A stretch of DNA of 64,000 nt from Xanthostigma xanthostigma (GCA_963575645.1 OY754468.1:5022001-5086000); one strand, 5' to 3'. Counted from the first letter of the stretch, positions 11,410 to 22,237 are shown. Notes: generated from the sequence alone by a model not told the origin. Translations and numbers: made by a program.

Positions 11410-11995
11410 CGTTTCGAACAAATGCTTTCTGTCTGTCTTTATGCTTTCATGGCCAAACCGTTGGGCCGATTGTAATCAAATTTAATATAGAGGTAGTTTA
11501 AACTCTGGGGAAGGACATAAACTACTTTTTTTTTGTCAAAAATTAACTTAAATGCCTTCTCATAAATTAAGATTTAAAAGTCGGTGTTCCGATACTTTTA
11601 ATTCGAAATCATGATGCTTTCAAATTGTGTAATAGTACATGTTAACAAGTTTCTCATCTCGGTCGAAATATTGTTAGGGCTATTATAATTAGTGTCAAAT
11701 CTAAAGGAGACAATGTTTTAATACCGCGAATACCAATTATACCAACGGATTTGCCTTTTCAATTTAAAAGATTACAATTTTCAATAAAAACTCCTTTAGG
11801 AATAACTATTAACAAAGCCCAAAGGCAAACACCCAAGGTAGCTAGTTTTCATCTAGAAGAAAAGCATGTTTTTCGTACGAGCAGCTATATGTGGCTTACT
11901 CACATGTATCAAATTAGTTTTAATAAAGGTTTTCGTATTCTCTCAGAACAGGGAATGTTGTTTCTTTTCCCATGAAGCAAGAGCCCTTTTAAGGT
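11410..11995 (+). pseudogene. Helitron RepHel remnant (helicase C-terminus)
   Basis: The frame from 11751 reads 'MPFQFKRLQFSIKTPLGITI' followed by 'NKAQRQTPKVASFHLEEKHV'. This aligns with the PIF1-type helicase end of Helitron RepHel proteins, where a block such as FKRLQFP...A.TINKAQGQ.L.VAG..L precedes motif VI. The matching upstream 'RNLD..LCN' part and the following 'CFSHGQLYVACSR' part are present only in shifted frames. The Rep domain is gone. The same segment occurs at 56518-57239 (minus) and 61805-62068 (+). Confidence 0.75.
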
Positions 11996-12774
11996 AGTAT
12001 TTTGATGTGCCACAATAAGACTCCGGTCTTATAAAACGCGTTTTTAAACCCTTTTTAGCTAAGTAATTTCGTTGCCTTGATGCCCCTGTCCCGGGATCCA
12101 TCCAAGTGTAATTTTGTTACTTTCTGACGATTGCCTTACCGATTGTGTGCATTCCCAGATAACCTTAGACTCTACTCTGAATCCTCTGAGTACCCTAGAT
12201 AATATATAAACTACTATTACTATTGAAAAAAAAAAACAAGTAACATTCAATGAACTGTTCCTATATTCAAAACAGATTGGTATTTAAGAGCAAACGTATA
12301 TAATTTATTGATTTTTACTGTAACATGTTTCTACTAAACGTTTTAATATAATTTCGATTTCTCTCGATGTTATAAGAAATTATGGCGTAGCAAAGTGGTT
12401 AAAGATAAATGAGCAAAAATTCATAAAACCAAGATTGATGAGGCTGTCAATCGGACGCCGTATCGAATTCTTGTAAATTAGATCTCGTCTGGAAATTACA
12501 GTGAAATCGCGACATACAAAAACAGCACAATTCCGTTCAGTGAATCGAAAACAGATTTTTTTACGATGTTTGACATGTAAATAGGAAGAGCATTTTTTTA
12601 TGGAAAAAATCGATTGCCATAATTTCGTAATATCAATTGCGAAAGAAAGAAGCTAGCTGACAACAAGTTTTGGTTAATTTTGATATATGAAACAATAATG
12701 GCCAAGGTTCCAGGCGGGCAGGAACGAAGAGGAGGGGGTTTTAGTGGGTATTGCTGTAAGTGAGCCCCACACTA
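11996..12774. other. No gene recognised
   Basis: AT-rich to 12700, then a GC-richer G-run region (12710-12770) that may be the worn head of the SINE that follows. No coding region. Confidence 0.45.
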
Positions 12775-13085
12775 TTCGCTATCTCGCCGAGAAATGGTAA
12801 TTCATGTACCGGCCATCTTGTTGAGGTTTTCCATCGTTTCCCTCAACATTTCCAGATAAATAACGAGATGGTTCCTTTATTCAAGGCCATGGCCGATTAC
12901 CTGTCAAACTCCTATGCTCAAAATTTGCCTACCTAATCCTAATTTCCTAAAAATTCCTTCATTCGCCCATTGCTATTAATTAAGTTGAAGTTTAAAAATT
13001 GTAGAAAATAATGGGAAGTGTGGTACGAATGACGTCTGTTAAAGTCGAGGAACGGACGTTAAACGCATTTTTATTATTATTATTA
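12775..13085 (+). mobile_element. SINE copy 2 (tRNA head lost)
   Basis: Same body as 1-277 and 53272-53680: 'ctcgccgagaaatggtaatt', 'gtaccggccatcttgttgag', then 'aaggccatggccgatta'. It ends in (TTA)n at about 13069-13085, which serves as the tail. The A and B boxes of the tRNA head are missing or unrecognisable. Confidence 0.8.
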
Positions 13086-14451
13086 AATCTAGCAAGGAAA
13101 CTAGCGGAAAAACCAGTCTCGTGTGCATCGACCTTAAGGAACCACGGAGACGAAAAGCAGTTATAGACGCCCGACAACTCATATCATTAGCGTAGACTTC
13201 TCAGTATATTGGGAAGTTATTGTAACTGACCCGAAAAAAGATCTTTTTTAACATTTTTTATGTATCACAATCACTAGTGTGTCCGTACGTACGTACGTGG
13301 TCATGTCTTTCTAGCACGAGCTCTTGCGAGTAAAAACCGAATTCAGCTTCTTTAACATCAATTTGTGATCAGACAGAGATGCTATCAAAATCGGTCCAGC
13401 CTTTTTTTTTTTTGTTTAAACAAAAATATTGATAATAAAAATAGGTAGAAAAAACTTTTAAGTTAAACGCTTTTAAAAGTGCACTTTGCAACCGGACGAA
13501 AGCCGGACCGATTAGTTAGCTTTTAAAATATTGTATTGTCATCGAAACTACATACGTGTGCAAAATTTCAACTCAATCGGATAATAAGAAGTATACTTGA
13601 AAAAGCAGTTCCAAGATTTGAAACAAAGAAATAAAGAAATATACGGAGTCCAGCTAAATAAAAGCGTTTAAAATGGATTTTATACATTTCGCGATTGTGT
13701 TTTGGTCTTCTATCTGTCGTATATTTTTCTATGGACTGTGTAATATGTAGAGATATAATATACAGTGAAATCTGTTGTAATTTCCGCCATGAAGAGTTTT
13801 CATTATATTATTTAGAACTAGATATGCCAAAAAAAAAATATGCAAACTTCACCCTAGTTTTAGTTTCTTGATCTAAGGATAATTGTTAAGCCGCTCACGT
13901 CTTTGATCTTTTTGATATTTACATTCGGCTTTAAGGTAAACAGATTACAAATTAAAACCAAAAAACGGATAAGTGTGCGTGCCGAGGGTTCCATATTTAA
14001 TTATCCTTTAGTTTTAGTTTTGGAAATTGACTGTGAATTAGCTTGCGTGGTGCGTTTTCAGAAAAATCTCGAAAACTGCGTAATATGCTATTTGATGAAA
14101 AGAAAAACTTTAAAATAAAATTTAATCTTCTACAAAGAAAGTTAGTAAAAAGCGTAAAAATAATTGGATTTAAAAAAAAAACTCATAAAAACACTCTTAA
14201 AATTTTAATCAAGTCCAACATACCTACGTCTTGACGAAATCTATACAAATAAATTGTAATGTCAAAATAACAGCTTTTTACTAAATTGCATATGCAAGTA
14301 TATACAGTACTTATAACAAAACAACAAATTAAAAAAATTTTGTCTGTCTGTCTGTTAGTTCTGGCTAATCTCCGAACTGAACGGACCAATTTTGACGGGA
14401 CTTTCACTGGCAAATAAGGATTAACTTAGGATATTTTTATTTTAGAAAAAG
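13086..14451. other. Worn repeat sequence, no gene
   Basis: 'aaccggacgaaagccggaccg' near 13490 resembles a Helitron hairpin, and 13960-14000 and 14340-14410 resemble transposon end phrases ('gccgagggttcc', 'gtctgtctgtctgtta'). No complete element could be delimited. Short ORFs (13903-14234, both strands) lack recognisable domains. Confidence 0.4.
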
Positions 14452-15105
14452 AATAGGCATGATGGTGGATTTTGAAATCCAATTCTATAATGTTCTACTA
14501 TTTCCGAAAAAAAAACGTTATTTCAGCAATAAATTAAGTTTAAACACAAATTATTGCATTTTTATCTTTCTTTATTGAAGTAATCGCGAAAAAGTTTCAC
14601 GCCTCAGTGACAACTGACATTAATTGTTGTATTTATGGGTGTAGAGCTGTGGTTCAGAGGTATTTCCTAGAAAGATGTGTACTTCATGATATGATTTAGA
14701 TTAAGTATGTTCTTAAAAGTAGGTACTTAGTAGTGAAAACAGTAGTTTTCTTTAGTTGCAAGTTAACTAACCTCAAAAATAACCTATGACATAAGTGTTA
14801 TAAAATATCACAAAAAAAACGAATAAACAACTAATTAAATGACGCAGAAGTGAATGATCGCAACAAAAATTTAAGCGACACAGTGATTATTTACTTCAAG
14901 CTTTTATATTCTTTTTGATTTAAGAAGGCGTGACGTCATTCGGTGTTTCAGTCAACATGGCCGATTTAAGTATTTTATACTTTTATTTTATTAAGAATAT
15001 CTATGTTTATATTAACATTGGGTCATTTTTTGAAATCCTTTCAACATATATTTTTATGTAAAACCATTTATTCTTTGATTCTTTTATACTGTCATCATGC
15101 CTATT
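14452..15105 (+). mobile_element. TIR repeat family B, copy 2 (best-preserved)
   Basis: 654 bp with perfect 13-bp terminal inverted repeats AATAGGCATGATG and CATCATGCCTATT. Sequence is collinear with 427-1102 ('gaaatccaattctataatgt', 'aagcgacacagtgattattt', 'gcgtgacgtcattcggtgtt'). No ORF. Confidence 0.85.
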
Positions 15106-15112
15106 AGGGTTC

Positions 15113-15160
15113 CGCGCAAAAAAAAAAATAAATTCCACGTGGACGAAGTCGCGGGTTACA
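15113..15160 (+). mobile_element. Helitron 3' terminus fragment
   Basis: 'ttccacgtggacgaagtcgc' followed by 'gggttacagttagtta' matches the family 3' end found at 62030-62068 and, on the minus strand, at 56518-56550. The body is missing. Confidence 0.55.
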
Positions 15161-15825
15161 GTTAGTTATTACTATAGATACACTCGAAACATTTTTCAAA
15201 ACTTTTGTTGTTCTTCTTTGTTAATTTTTGTGTGACAATTTCGACTATTTCCGACAAGGTTTTACTGTACATGCAGGTGTCGTGTAGTCATACTTAGTTT
15301 TAGTCTATTTCTGAAGCACAAGTAAAATGACACTAGGGATAGTCGACAGGGATAAGGGGGAACACGTCGGGATACGTGCATCGTGCGTCTGGATACGGAA
15401 CTGAACACACAGTACAGGGGGTTAGGTTTAACTGAGATGTGAAATGGAACTGCTTATTTAATTTAGAAACTATTACTTTAATCAAAGGATATAAAATTAT
15501 TAATGGCCAAAAAGTAATAAAATTGAAGTCTCAAATAATTTCAATGAAATTAGATCTAAAAATAATCCAGAAGCAACTTAGTGAATGTGAACTTTGCAAA
15601 AAATAGTGTTCATGGTTGTTTGGCTTTTGTCTTTGTATTTTTTTTTTTTTTTTAATTTTAAGTACTCTATAGTTAATAAAATACAAGGGTATACTCGATA
15701 ATCTTCGTGGAAATACTCGAGGTTTTCATATAGTTAATTATCAAGAGAAGAATCGTTTGCCATTGCGAATTACAGTCTGATTCGGAAGAATTTGAATTAT
15801 TGAGGTCATACTGTATTAATATTCT
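15161..15825. other. No gene recognised
   Basis: No recognisable element. This stretch and 15.8-17.0 kb could hold the unseen first exon or promoter of the LIM gene, but no TATA/Inr combination stands out. Confidence 0.4.
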
Positions 15826-16950
15826 TACCATTCCAGTCCACAAATGGGGAATGGTACTAGTTTAGGTCAAAATTCACTTTTAAAAACTTTACAATATTTT
15901 TTTCCTTTTGAGGTCCCCCGAATCCAAAAAATATATTTTTGGAAAAACTCTGTGCATCTGTTTGTCTGTGAGCACGATACAGGTCAAAAGGATGAGCGGA
16001 TTGAAACCAAATTTTGGGAGGATGTTTTATATGAAAATATGAAGAGATCTATTTTTCGGGGGGCAAAAATCGGCGTAAGCGCAAAGGAGATAATATATGC
16101 TATAACGTTGTCTTTTTATATAATAATGGTATACTTTTCATAACGGTTTATTATTCTATTTATTTTTACAAGATAGTTTTGTCAATTTTTTTTCTGAACT
16201 TTATAGTTTCAGAAATATTTTGAAAATAATAAAAATCTGCTATTCTTTTATTCTGTAGATCTGTCAGAAGGAAATTACTTATGCATGCTTTGATTAAGGA
16301 GGTTGAGCCGTTTTACGAAGATAATGAAAAAAATCTGAAATAATGTTTTTTTAATAGATTTTTTTATGACAAAATTTTCTGTAAAATATCCAAAATCATT
16401 AGGAGATTTATAAAGTTAAACCTAGCATGCAAACTGTTCATTTTAATTTTTTGCAAATAACCAAATAATGTCAGCTGTTCCGAAAACTAACTATGTAAAG
16501 CATCGATGTCTTACGCATATTTTAATATTTTTTCCAATTTAATTAGGAGACTTTTAGTCAATAAAAAAAATTATTAAACATTAGCACTTTTCGATTATAG
16601 ACTTTTATTCTTGACAATTTTAACTGACTTTTCAACTTTTTAATGATTTTTATTACTTCTAATTTCATTTTTTAATTATTTACTGCAAAAAATATGTAAA
16701 ATACAGATATTTACATAAATTAATTTTTTTTAACCTAACTTCTTTAACTTACTTTTGATTGGGAGTGTAACGGATCAGCCCCCTTAATTTTTTCATGAGG
16801 TAAAACATATTATATGTAGGTAACCATGGCAACGAATAGCAAATGTCATCTTGAATACTAACCATTACCCGCGTCACCTGACGCGATATCAGAAATTTTA
16901 GTTTCCTTATTATACTACATTTTGAAGTTGGAATGGTCCCGTCGCCCAAT
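15826..16950 (+). mobile_element. Repeat family A, copy with TTAA element inside
   Basis: Starts with the family hairpin 'ttaccattccagtccac..gtggg..gaatggt' and ends 'gaagttggaatggtcccgtcgcccaa'. Family A copies are 600-650 bp and have the inverted ends ACCATTCCAAC/GTTGGAATGGT. This copy is longer because of a 486-bp insertion at 16298-16783. The 100-codon ORF at 15844-16143 is frame-broken in other copies (28866, 35747, 40120), so it is not taken as a gene. Confidence 0.8.
16294..16787. mobile_element. TTAA-flanked MITE with a readable empty site
   Basis: Termini are TTAAGGAGGTTGAGCCG and CGGATCAGCCCCCTTAA. It interrupts a family A repeat between 'gctttgattaa' and 'ttaattttttcatgag'. Uninterrupted family A copies (for example 36170-36195) read 'gctttgattaatttttacatga', with a single TTAA. 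This shows directly that TTAA was duplicated on insertion, as for piggyBac-like elements. Confidence 0.85.
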
Positions 16951-17096
16951 TATTATATGTTACGTTGTGTGAATAGATAGAAATGGTCTAATTTATATAT
17001 TTTGTTTAGATATTGAACATTCGATTTTGGTTTATGTATTGCGACAATAATTCAGAATTGCGAGTATAACTGATCTGTGTGGTTTTCTTGTTACAG

Positions 17097-17368
17097 ATTC
17101 GCGTCAATGAAGTCAGTGGCTACTTAACCGACGATTAGGGCGAGACGCAAAGAGGGATAGAAAAAGAAAAAAGGAAGGAGCCCGAGGGGAGGAGGCTGGT
17201 GCCGCACCGTATAGTCGGCGGCAGTGCAGTGCAGTGGTGTAGTGGGCAGTGTAGCGCTGCGCGGCAGTGGTGTAGCGGTGGTGGTGTATAGCGAGCGAGA
17301 GAAAGGCGCGCGGCTCCGAGGCCCGCCGCACCCCAAGCGCCAAGCTGGCCGCAAGCGCGCTCGCCGCC
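17097..17368 (+). other. LMO4: 5' UTR part of LMO4-like exon
   Basis: The sequence before 17097 ('tggttttcttgttacag') is a strong splice acceptor, so this exon is probably internal and an upstream non-coding exon exists. The segment is purine- and GC-rich compared with its surroundings, as expected for a leader near a CpG-rich start. Minus-strand open frames here are shadows caused by the GC content. Confidence 0.65.
17107..17127 (+). promoter_or_regulatory. Short upstream ORF (MKSVAT-stop)
   Basis: An ATG at 17107 opens a six-codon frame ending in TAA, 241 bp before the main start. It is the only ATG seen between the splice acceptor and the main start at 17369. Its context is weaker than that of the main start (gccgccATGa), so it may dampen translation. 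That is inference. Confidence 0.45.
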
Positions 17369-17492
17369 ATGAACCCCCACTACCATCCGTACGGTCCGGG
17401 GTCGGAGCTCACATCTCCACATCCGCCGAGTCCCGATAACAATAATTATCATCATCATGGACCGCCTCAACCTGCCGCGCATCAACATCCAG
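17369..17492 (+). CDS. LMO4: LMO4-like LIM-only protein, coding exon 1
   Basis: Codes for residues 1-41 plus the first base of codon 42: a Pro/His/Asn-rich segment beginning MNPHYHPYGPGSELTSPHPP. The start was chosen because it has a near-ideal Kozak context (GCCGCCATGA) and no in-frame ATG precedes it in the exon. The exon ends ...CATCCAG before GTCAGT, a good donor, in phase 1. The N-terminal extension is much longer than the ~20 residues of vertebrate LMO4 and has no recognised domain. It joins in frame with 19160-19440. Membership in the LIM gene rests on this splice phase and the shared composition, not on homology. Confidence 0.75.
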
Positions 17493-17890
17493 GTCAGTAT
17501 CAAATAAACGAAAACATTAGGGCATCCGCACACTGGGAAGCCTGGCTGCGCAGCCAGGCAGCGGCGGCCGAAATATTTGAGCAGCCATTTTTAACAGCCA
17601 ACGGACGGCCAGTTGTGACTAGGGATTGCTCCCGGGAATTACCTGTACTGAATTTCTCGGGAATTCTCGGAAAATTTCATCGCCTTCAGTACCGGGAAAT
17701 GAAACCCATTTCCCGGGAAATCTGGTAATACAAAAAATTATACTAATTTAAATGTTTTAACTATTTTTTCAAGCTGTAAATGCTGTAATCGTGAATTTTT
17801 GAAAACCAGTCTGAATAGGTACAATTTATTAAATTTAAATTTAAGGTTCCTTTTTCATGACAAGAATGATTATTTTTTATTAAAGTTGAG

Positions 17891-18272
17891 TTAAGAGTAT
17901 TCGTCCCTGCAAACACCCCCTGCACCCTTCATCTCAAATCTTTTCCCCTCGCCTAAAAACGGTTCGCGCTGTCCCGACGCTATTTTTAAAGCTAGAGGGT
18001 TCTGGCGAATTTTTTGAAAAACAGTTTCGCCTACGTGTGAAATATTACGTAACTTATTATTTTTTTCAAAAGGTTGTAAGTTTTTTCAGGAATTTTTTTT
18101 CAAAAAATTCGCCTGAAGGATCTGTAGTCTGATTCTTTGTCTTTCATTTGGCGTTTACTTGAACCCTCTAGCTTTAAAAATAGCGTCGGGAGAATGCGAA
18201 CCGTTTTTAGACGAGGGGCAAAGATTTTAGATGAAGGGTGCAGGGGGTGTTTGCAGGGACGAATACTCTTAA
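17891..18272. mobile_element. TTAA-flanked foldback element in intron 1
   Basis: TTAA at 17891-17894 and 18269-18272 encloses inverted arms of about 110 bp that start GAGTATTCGTCCCTGC and run through 'aaacaccccctgcacccttc' to 'tttaaagctagagggttc'. The arms differ at only a few positions. The loop is about 140 bp and itself carries 'ttttttcaaaaaattcgcc'-type repeats. There is no ORF. Confidence 0.85.
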
Positions 18273-18849
18273 GATAAGACTTAATTTGTTGATTCTCAAA
18301 GACTGTTATTGAGACTGATTGTAATATTATTAAAGTTTATAGAATTACGTAGAGTAATAATCAGTGATTTGTATTTTGATTAAACTTCTTTAAGACTATT
18401 TCCAACATTTTATTTCACGTACAAAAAGTATTTAACACATTTTTTCTCTAGTACTGAAAGTATCGAATTTCTCGGTATTTCTCGGTACTGGATCTCCTCC
18501 TGCAATCCCGCAAGATAATTTCAATCCAGGTATTTGTGGGCTGAACCAACATAGTCTCGCTGGTTCCCGGTATTTTCCGGATCCAGCAGGGTGGACTATC
18601 TCAATTCAATCGTAATAAAGACTTAATAGACCTCGTTTTCATGGTTTTAATATAAACTATATTAAACAAGTTTTTTGATAACATATTAAATGGTTTATTA
18701 ATACTTTTAGACGTAAAGATTAAGACAAAAATTGACATAAAATTCACCAAAAAATGTGGCTGTATACGTTGCCATCGGGACAGCCGGTTTTCTTTGACTT
18801 CTGCAAGATTTGGCTCCAAAAGGGCGCTGGGTGAGTCGCCCATAAGGAA

Positions 18850-18960
18850 ATGAAGAAGATCCAAATCCGGATCGAAACGTTAATGTATTAATTATATATT
18901 TTTTGTAAATATATTGTCTGAAAAATTGATCGATAATTTTATTTATTGTATAGTATAATA
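18850..18960 (+). mobile_element. Penelope-like fragment with hammerhead-like motif
   Basis: At 18850-18881 the order ATGAAGA - GATCC/GGATC stem - GAAAC - GTT matches a hammerhead ribozyme core (CUGANGA - stem II - GAAA - NUH), except that the first C is A. It is followed by 'attgtctgaaaaattgatcgataattttatttattgta', the block shared with 29550-29680, 26340-26400 and 60775-60840. Penelope-like retroelements are known to carry minimal hammerheads. The assignment of this debris to that class is inference. Confidence 0.5.
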
Positions 18961-19159
18961 TCTCAAACATATTAATATACCTAATGACTTAAAATTCGCT
19001 GACTCTCGTTATAATGCAATGTCATTTACTGGTCGATAATATACTACAGTGCTACTACTAAATTGCTCTTTCGAGTTACATACAGCAAATGTTAAAGTCT
19101 CTTTTTTTCAATTTTTGATATACCACTATATTTTGACCATTTGACTTTTTTTTTTGCAG

Positions 19160-19440
19160 GCCATCCGGGCAATCATCCGCAGCATCCAATGCACGGCGGT
19201 CCACCATCCGGAGGTCCGGGAAGCAACGGAGGCGGCAACGGCGTGAGTAACGGCCATCCGCACATGTTAGGCGGTGGCGGCGGTCCGCATGGATCCGAAA
19301 TGCCGCCTCACGTACATCACCAGCATCCCGCGTTCGGCGGCGGCGGAGCGCCCGCACCTGTCGGCAGTGGAGGACATCCGCACCATCACTCGTTAGCCAA
19401 CAATAACAACAACAATAATAACAACAACAACAGTGTTAAG
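19160..19440 (+). CDS. LMO4: LMO4-like LIM-only protein, coding exon 2
   Basis: 281 bp. The first two bases complete Gly-42, then 93 codons follow: 'HPGNHPQHPMHGGPPSGGPG', Gly/His-rich stretches, and a run of 11 Asn encoded by mixed AAC/AAT before SVK. The acceptor is tttttttttgcag and the donor AAG/GTACGT, phase 0. The low-complexity composition is typical of insect transcription-cofactor tails and carries no fold that can be named. The Asn run is a likely site of length variation. It splices in phase to the LIM exon at 20900, where SVK precedes VCAGC much as WKR precedes CAGC in vertebrate LMO4. Confidence 0.8.
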
Positions 19441-20899
19441 GTACGTGACTTGCTCTCTATTTAGGTTAACTGGCTTTTAAATTGCTCTTTTACGACATGG
19501 ATCGTTACGTCCTTCTTTTATTTAATTTTAATCCTTTTTTAATTTAGATTTTATTAGAAGCACAAATACAGTTAAACAGTTCCCCCGACCAGAGGCGGTC
19601 GGTGGCCTCAAAGAGTGGGAGTGCTCAAAAAACATATACTGAACATCAATTTTTTTTAAATAGAGATATATATGTTACGGTCTATACCCGAATTCGGTCA
19701 ATGAGCGAAATAAATGCGCAAAACTAGTTTTGAACAACGAATATTGCCAAAACCCGAAAACTTACATTTAAACGAGTATTGAGTGTTATAAAATAACAAA
19801 ACTAGTTTTGCGCATTTTCAATAGGTCAACACTAGTTCTGTCCATTTTTGAACGGACAGTACTAGTTCTGCTTGTTTCATTCAATCAACGTCCGAACCCG
19901 AACAAAAGTAGGGTTATGTTCTTGTTTATGTACCTATCTATTGAATTGTTCTCCTGAATGTTATAATTAATATAATAGGTCATATGCATGTATTTTTTTT
20001 TATATTTTTAACAGATTATTTAGTCAACCATAATACAGAAAAAAATTGATAATCATTTAAAAATGTAATATTATCATAAGAAAAACTTATTAAATTTCAC
20101 ATTCAAAAATGGACAGTTTAAAGTATCGGCCATGTTGGCGGGCTTATGTGACGTCATGATACACGATGCATGTCAACCTTGATGTCAAATTGTCAATGTT
20201 CTAAATGAAGTTTGTTTGTTGTTTTCTCTAAATACTGACATAATCTTACTGTTAGACGACTCGGTCGTCATGGAAATTGTTGTTGATATATACTCTGACG
20301 TCACGTTGCTTTTTGATAATTCGAAAATAGCGCGCATTTTTTTAAATTATTTTTTGTATTTTTTTTAGTGATTAGATTAATAAAATAACCATTTCGATAT
20401 GATCCGGAACTAAAATATATTTCGAAATAAATATTTTAACTAATTTGGAGTCTCATGCATATGGCCTATTGTGGGATATTCAGTGTAATAATTAAGTTAA
20501 AATGCAAGATGAATTCGAGTCTCAACTAGTTCGTCTGTTGGAGGCTTCTGAAACATAATTTTACGACGAAACATAATTACCTTACTACACTAAGTGAGGT
20601 TAAGAAAGCAAATTTATTGAAAGCTGAATTTTATAACAGTCAATACCCGTTTAAATGTAAGATTTCGGGTTTGGGCATTATTCGCTTTCCTGCTTTAAAG
20701 TACAGTCGAGTACGCTATTGTCAAGTTGTTATTGTTATTTTAGTTTTGTTGACTTGCGAGTTTGTAGTTTTTCAACAGACTGTACAAGCGCAAGCCCGCA
20801 TTCGCATCTAACTTCCGAGCCTTTTAGATACGTGTCGCGTATTATATCTGTGCGCTGCAGTGTGAGAGCGTTTCGTAATCTTGAGTTTATTATTTACAG
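19441..20899 (+). other. Intron 2 of the LMO4-like gene
   Basis: GTACGT...tatttacag. AT-rich. An inverted repeat with 'gcgcaaaactagttttg' (19715-19731) and its complement (19797-19813) marks a small unclassified repeat, followed by 'ctgtccatttttgaacggacag'. No coding sequence was recognised. The open frames at 20617-20927 partly overlap the next exon in other frames. Confidence 0.6.
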
Positions 20900-21072
20900 G
20901 TGTGCGCCGGTTGCGGCGGTAAAATAGTCGAAAGATTTCTGCTGCACGCGTTAGATAGGTACTGGCACAACGGCTGTCTCAAGTGTTCCTGTTGCAGCGC
21001 GATGCTCGCCGACATCGGCTCATCCTGCTTCACGAAGAGCGGCATGATTCTATGTAAACAGGACTATATGAG
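20900..21072 (+). CDS. LMO4: LMO4-like LIM-only protein, LIM1 exon
   Basis: 173 bp in phase 0 to phase 2, 57 codons plus AG. It codes for a complete LIM zinc-finger pair, C-x2-C-x17-H-x2-C-x2-C-x2-C-x19-C-x2-D, reading 'VCAGCGGKIVERFLLHALDR' then 'YWHNGCLKCSCCSAMLADIG' and ending 'SGMILCKQDYMR'. All eight zinc ligands are present. From memory of the families it fits LMO4 (CAGCGGKI, LKCSCC, TKSGMILC) rather than the Beadex/LMO1-3 group. LMO proteins bind Ldb1/Chip through their LIM domains and modulate LIM-homeodomain and GATA complexes in the nucleus. The donor AG/GTAAGG is strong. The second LIM domain was not seen downstream within the window, so this is the last coding exon here. A hAT element begins 27 bp past the donor. 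Confidence 0.93.
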
Positions 21073-21453
21073 GTAAGGATATATTTATACACCCTAAATC
21101 AGCGTTTCCTAAACTGTTTCGACTACTGACCACTTATAAATCAGATAAAATGTCGCAGACTCCCATTAATATACAACGAGAGTAACTTTTTTGTTAATGC
21201 TTTAAAGCATTTTTTAAAACGAATGCTCGAGACTTGCTACTTATTAAGCATGTAAGCGTTGGTTGATAAAGCTTAATTTTTAATGCTTAATAAGCACTTT
21301 CAATCTTTAGTAAGCATTATCAATGCTTAATAAGCGTTTATAAAACACAATATTTTATCTTTTATAATTTTTCTTCATACCTCGATCGAAAGTGCCTACT
21401 TTCAGCACCAATTGTAAGACAGATTTGTATAGCCTATGAATAGTGAAATAGTA

Positions 21454-21835
21454 TTTATTCAACACGCGTGAGTAATATATAATTTCGGGGCCCTGCTAAA
21501 TTCGGGAGAAATAATAAATTACTTCATATTGACGCGTAGAGTGTTAATAATGAGCCGAAACTGTACGATAATGTATTACTGCATAGTTTCTGGACCAATA
21601 GGAACGCGGTAGCGAGTCGAAACTGTACGGTAATGAATTATTACTGCATTGTTTCTGAACCAATAGGAACGAGGTAGCGATTTGTATATATGAAAACAGC
21701 ATCGCAATTCAGCGAAAGTCAGGGCCATCTTGTGTGCATCGAGGGCGGTGGGTACGTCAATCAATGAAGTGATTTATTATTTTTCCCTCTTTTATCAGGG
21801 CCCCGATTACATATTACTCGTGCTAGTTGAATAAA
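21454..21835. repeat. TIR unit 1 of a tandem pair
   Basis: Inverted ends of about 40 bp: TTTATTCAACACGCGTGAGT at the left and its near complement at the right, running into 'ggggccctg'. The unit repeats, with its right flank ('tattatgtgcgaccattgat', 'tcttctccttctctcactag'), at 21898-22237. Inside it a 'ctggaccaataggaacg' block is itself duplicated. Confidence 0.75.
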
Positions 21836-21897
21836 GTATTATGTGCGACCATTGATCGAAGAATCTTCTCCTTCTCTCACTAGTCGCACAATATGCT

Positions 21898-22237
21898 ATT
21901 ATTCAACACGCGTGAGTAATATGTAATTTCGGGGCCCTGCTAAACTCGGGAGAAATAATAAATTACTTCATGTTGACGCGTAGAGTGTAATAATGAATTT
22001 TCTGGACCAATAGAAACGCAGTAGCAAGCCCGAGCCTGCAATAATGAAAAAAAAACTGCACGCAGCTTCTGGACCAATAGGAACGTGGTAGGCGGTATTG
22101 TATATATGAAAACAGCATTGCAATTCAGCGAAAGTCATGGCAATCTTGTGTGGGTACGTCAATCAATGAAGTGATTTATTATTTTTCCCTCTTTTATTAG
22201 GGCCCCGATTACATATTACTCCTGCGAGTTGAATAAA
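21898..22237. repeat. TIR unit 2 of a tandem pair
   Basis: Same termini and interior as unit 1 but shorter. Its right flank carries an extra ~67 bp (about 22263-22330, 'cgctgcgctcgtgcggc') missing after unit 1, so the first flank seems to have lost it. The arrangement suggests a segmental tandem duplication of about 440 bp rather than two independent insertions. Confidence 0.75.

Larger units (their letters stand above)
17493..19159 (+). other. Intron 1 of the LMO4-like gene
   Basis: GT...AG intron (donor GTCAGT, acceptor tttttttttgcag). It contains the TTAA foldback at 17891-18272. That lies within a larger worn repeat (about 17618-18598) with scattered 'cccgggaa' and 'ttctcgg' phrases near both edges. 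A Penelope-like fragment is at 18850-18960. No exon-like sequence was seen inside. Confidence 0.65.

Noticed and set aside
15844-16143. 99-codon ORF 'MGNGTSLGQNSLLKTL...' and similar ORFs at 28849-29232, 35767-36086, 41707-41997 and 49819-50094
   Set aside because: All lie on family A repeats. The reading frame is shifted or broken differently in each copy and has no known domain, so it is a chance frame of a repeat.
17113-17533. Minus-strand ORFs of 76-132 codons opposite the LMO4-like leader and exon 1
   Set aside because: They are antisense shadows of a GC-rich, low-complexity region, and the plus strand has proper splice sites, Kozak context and frame.
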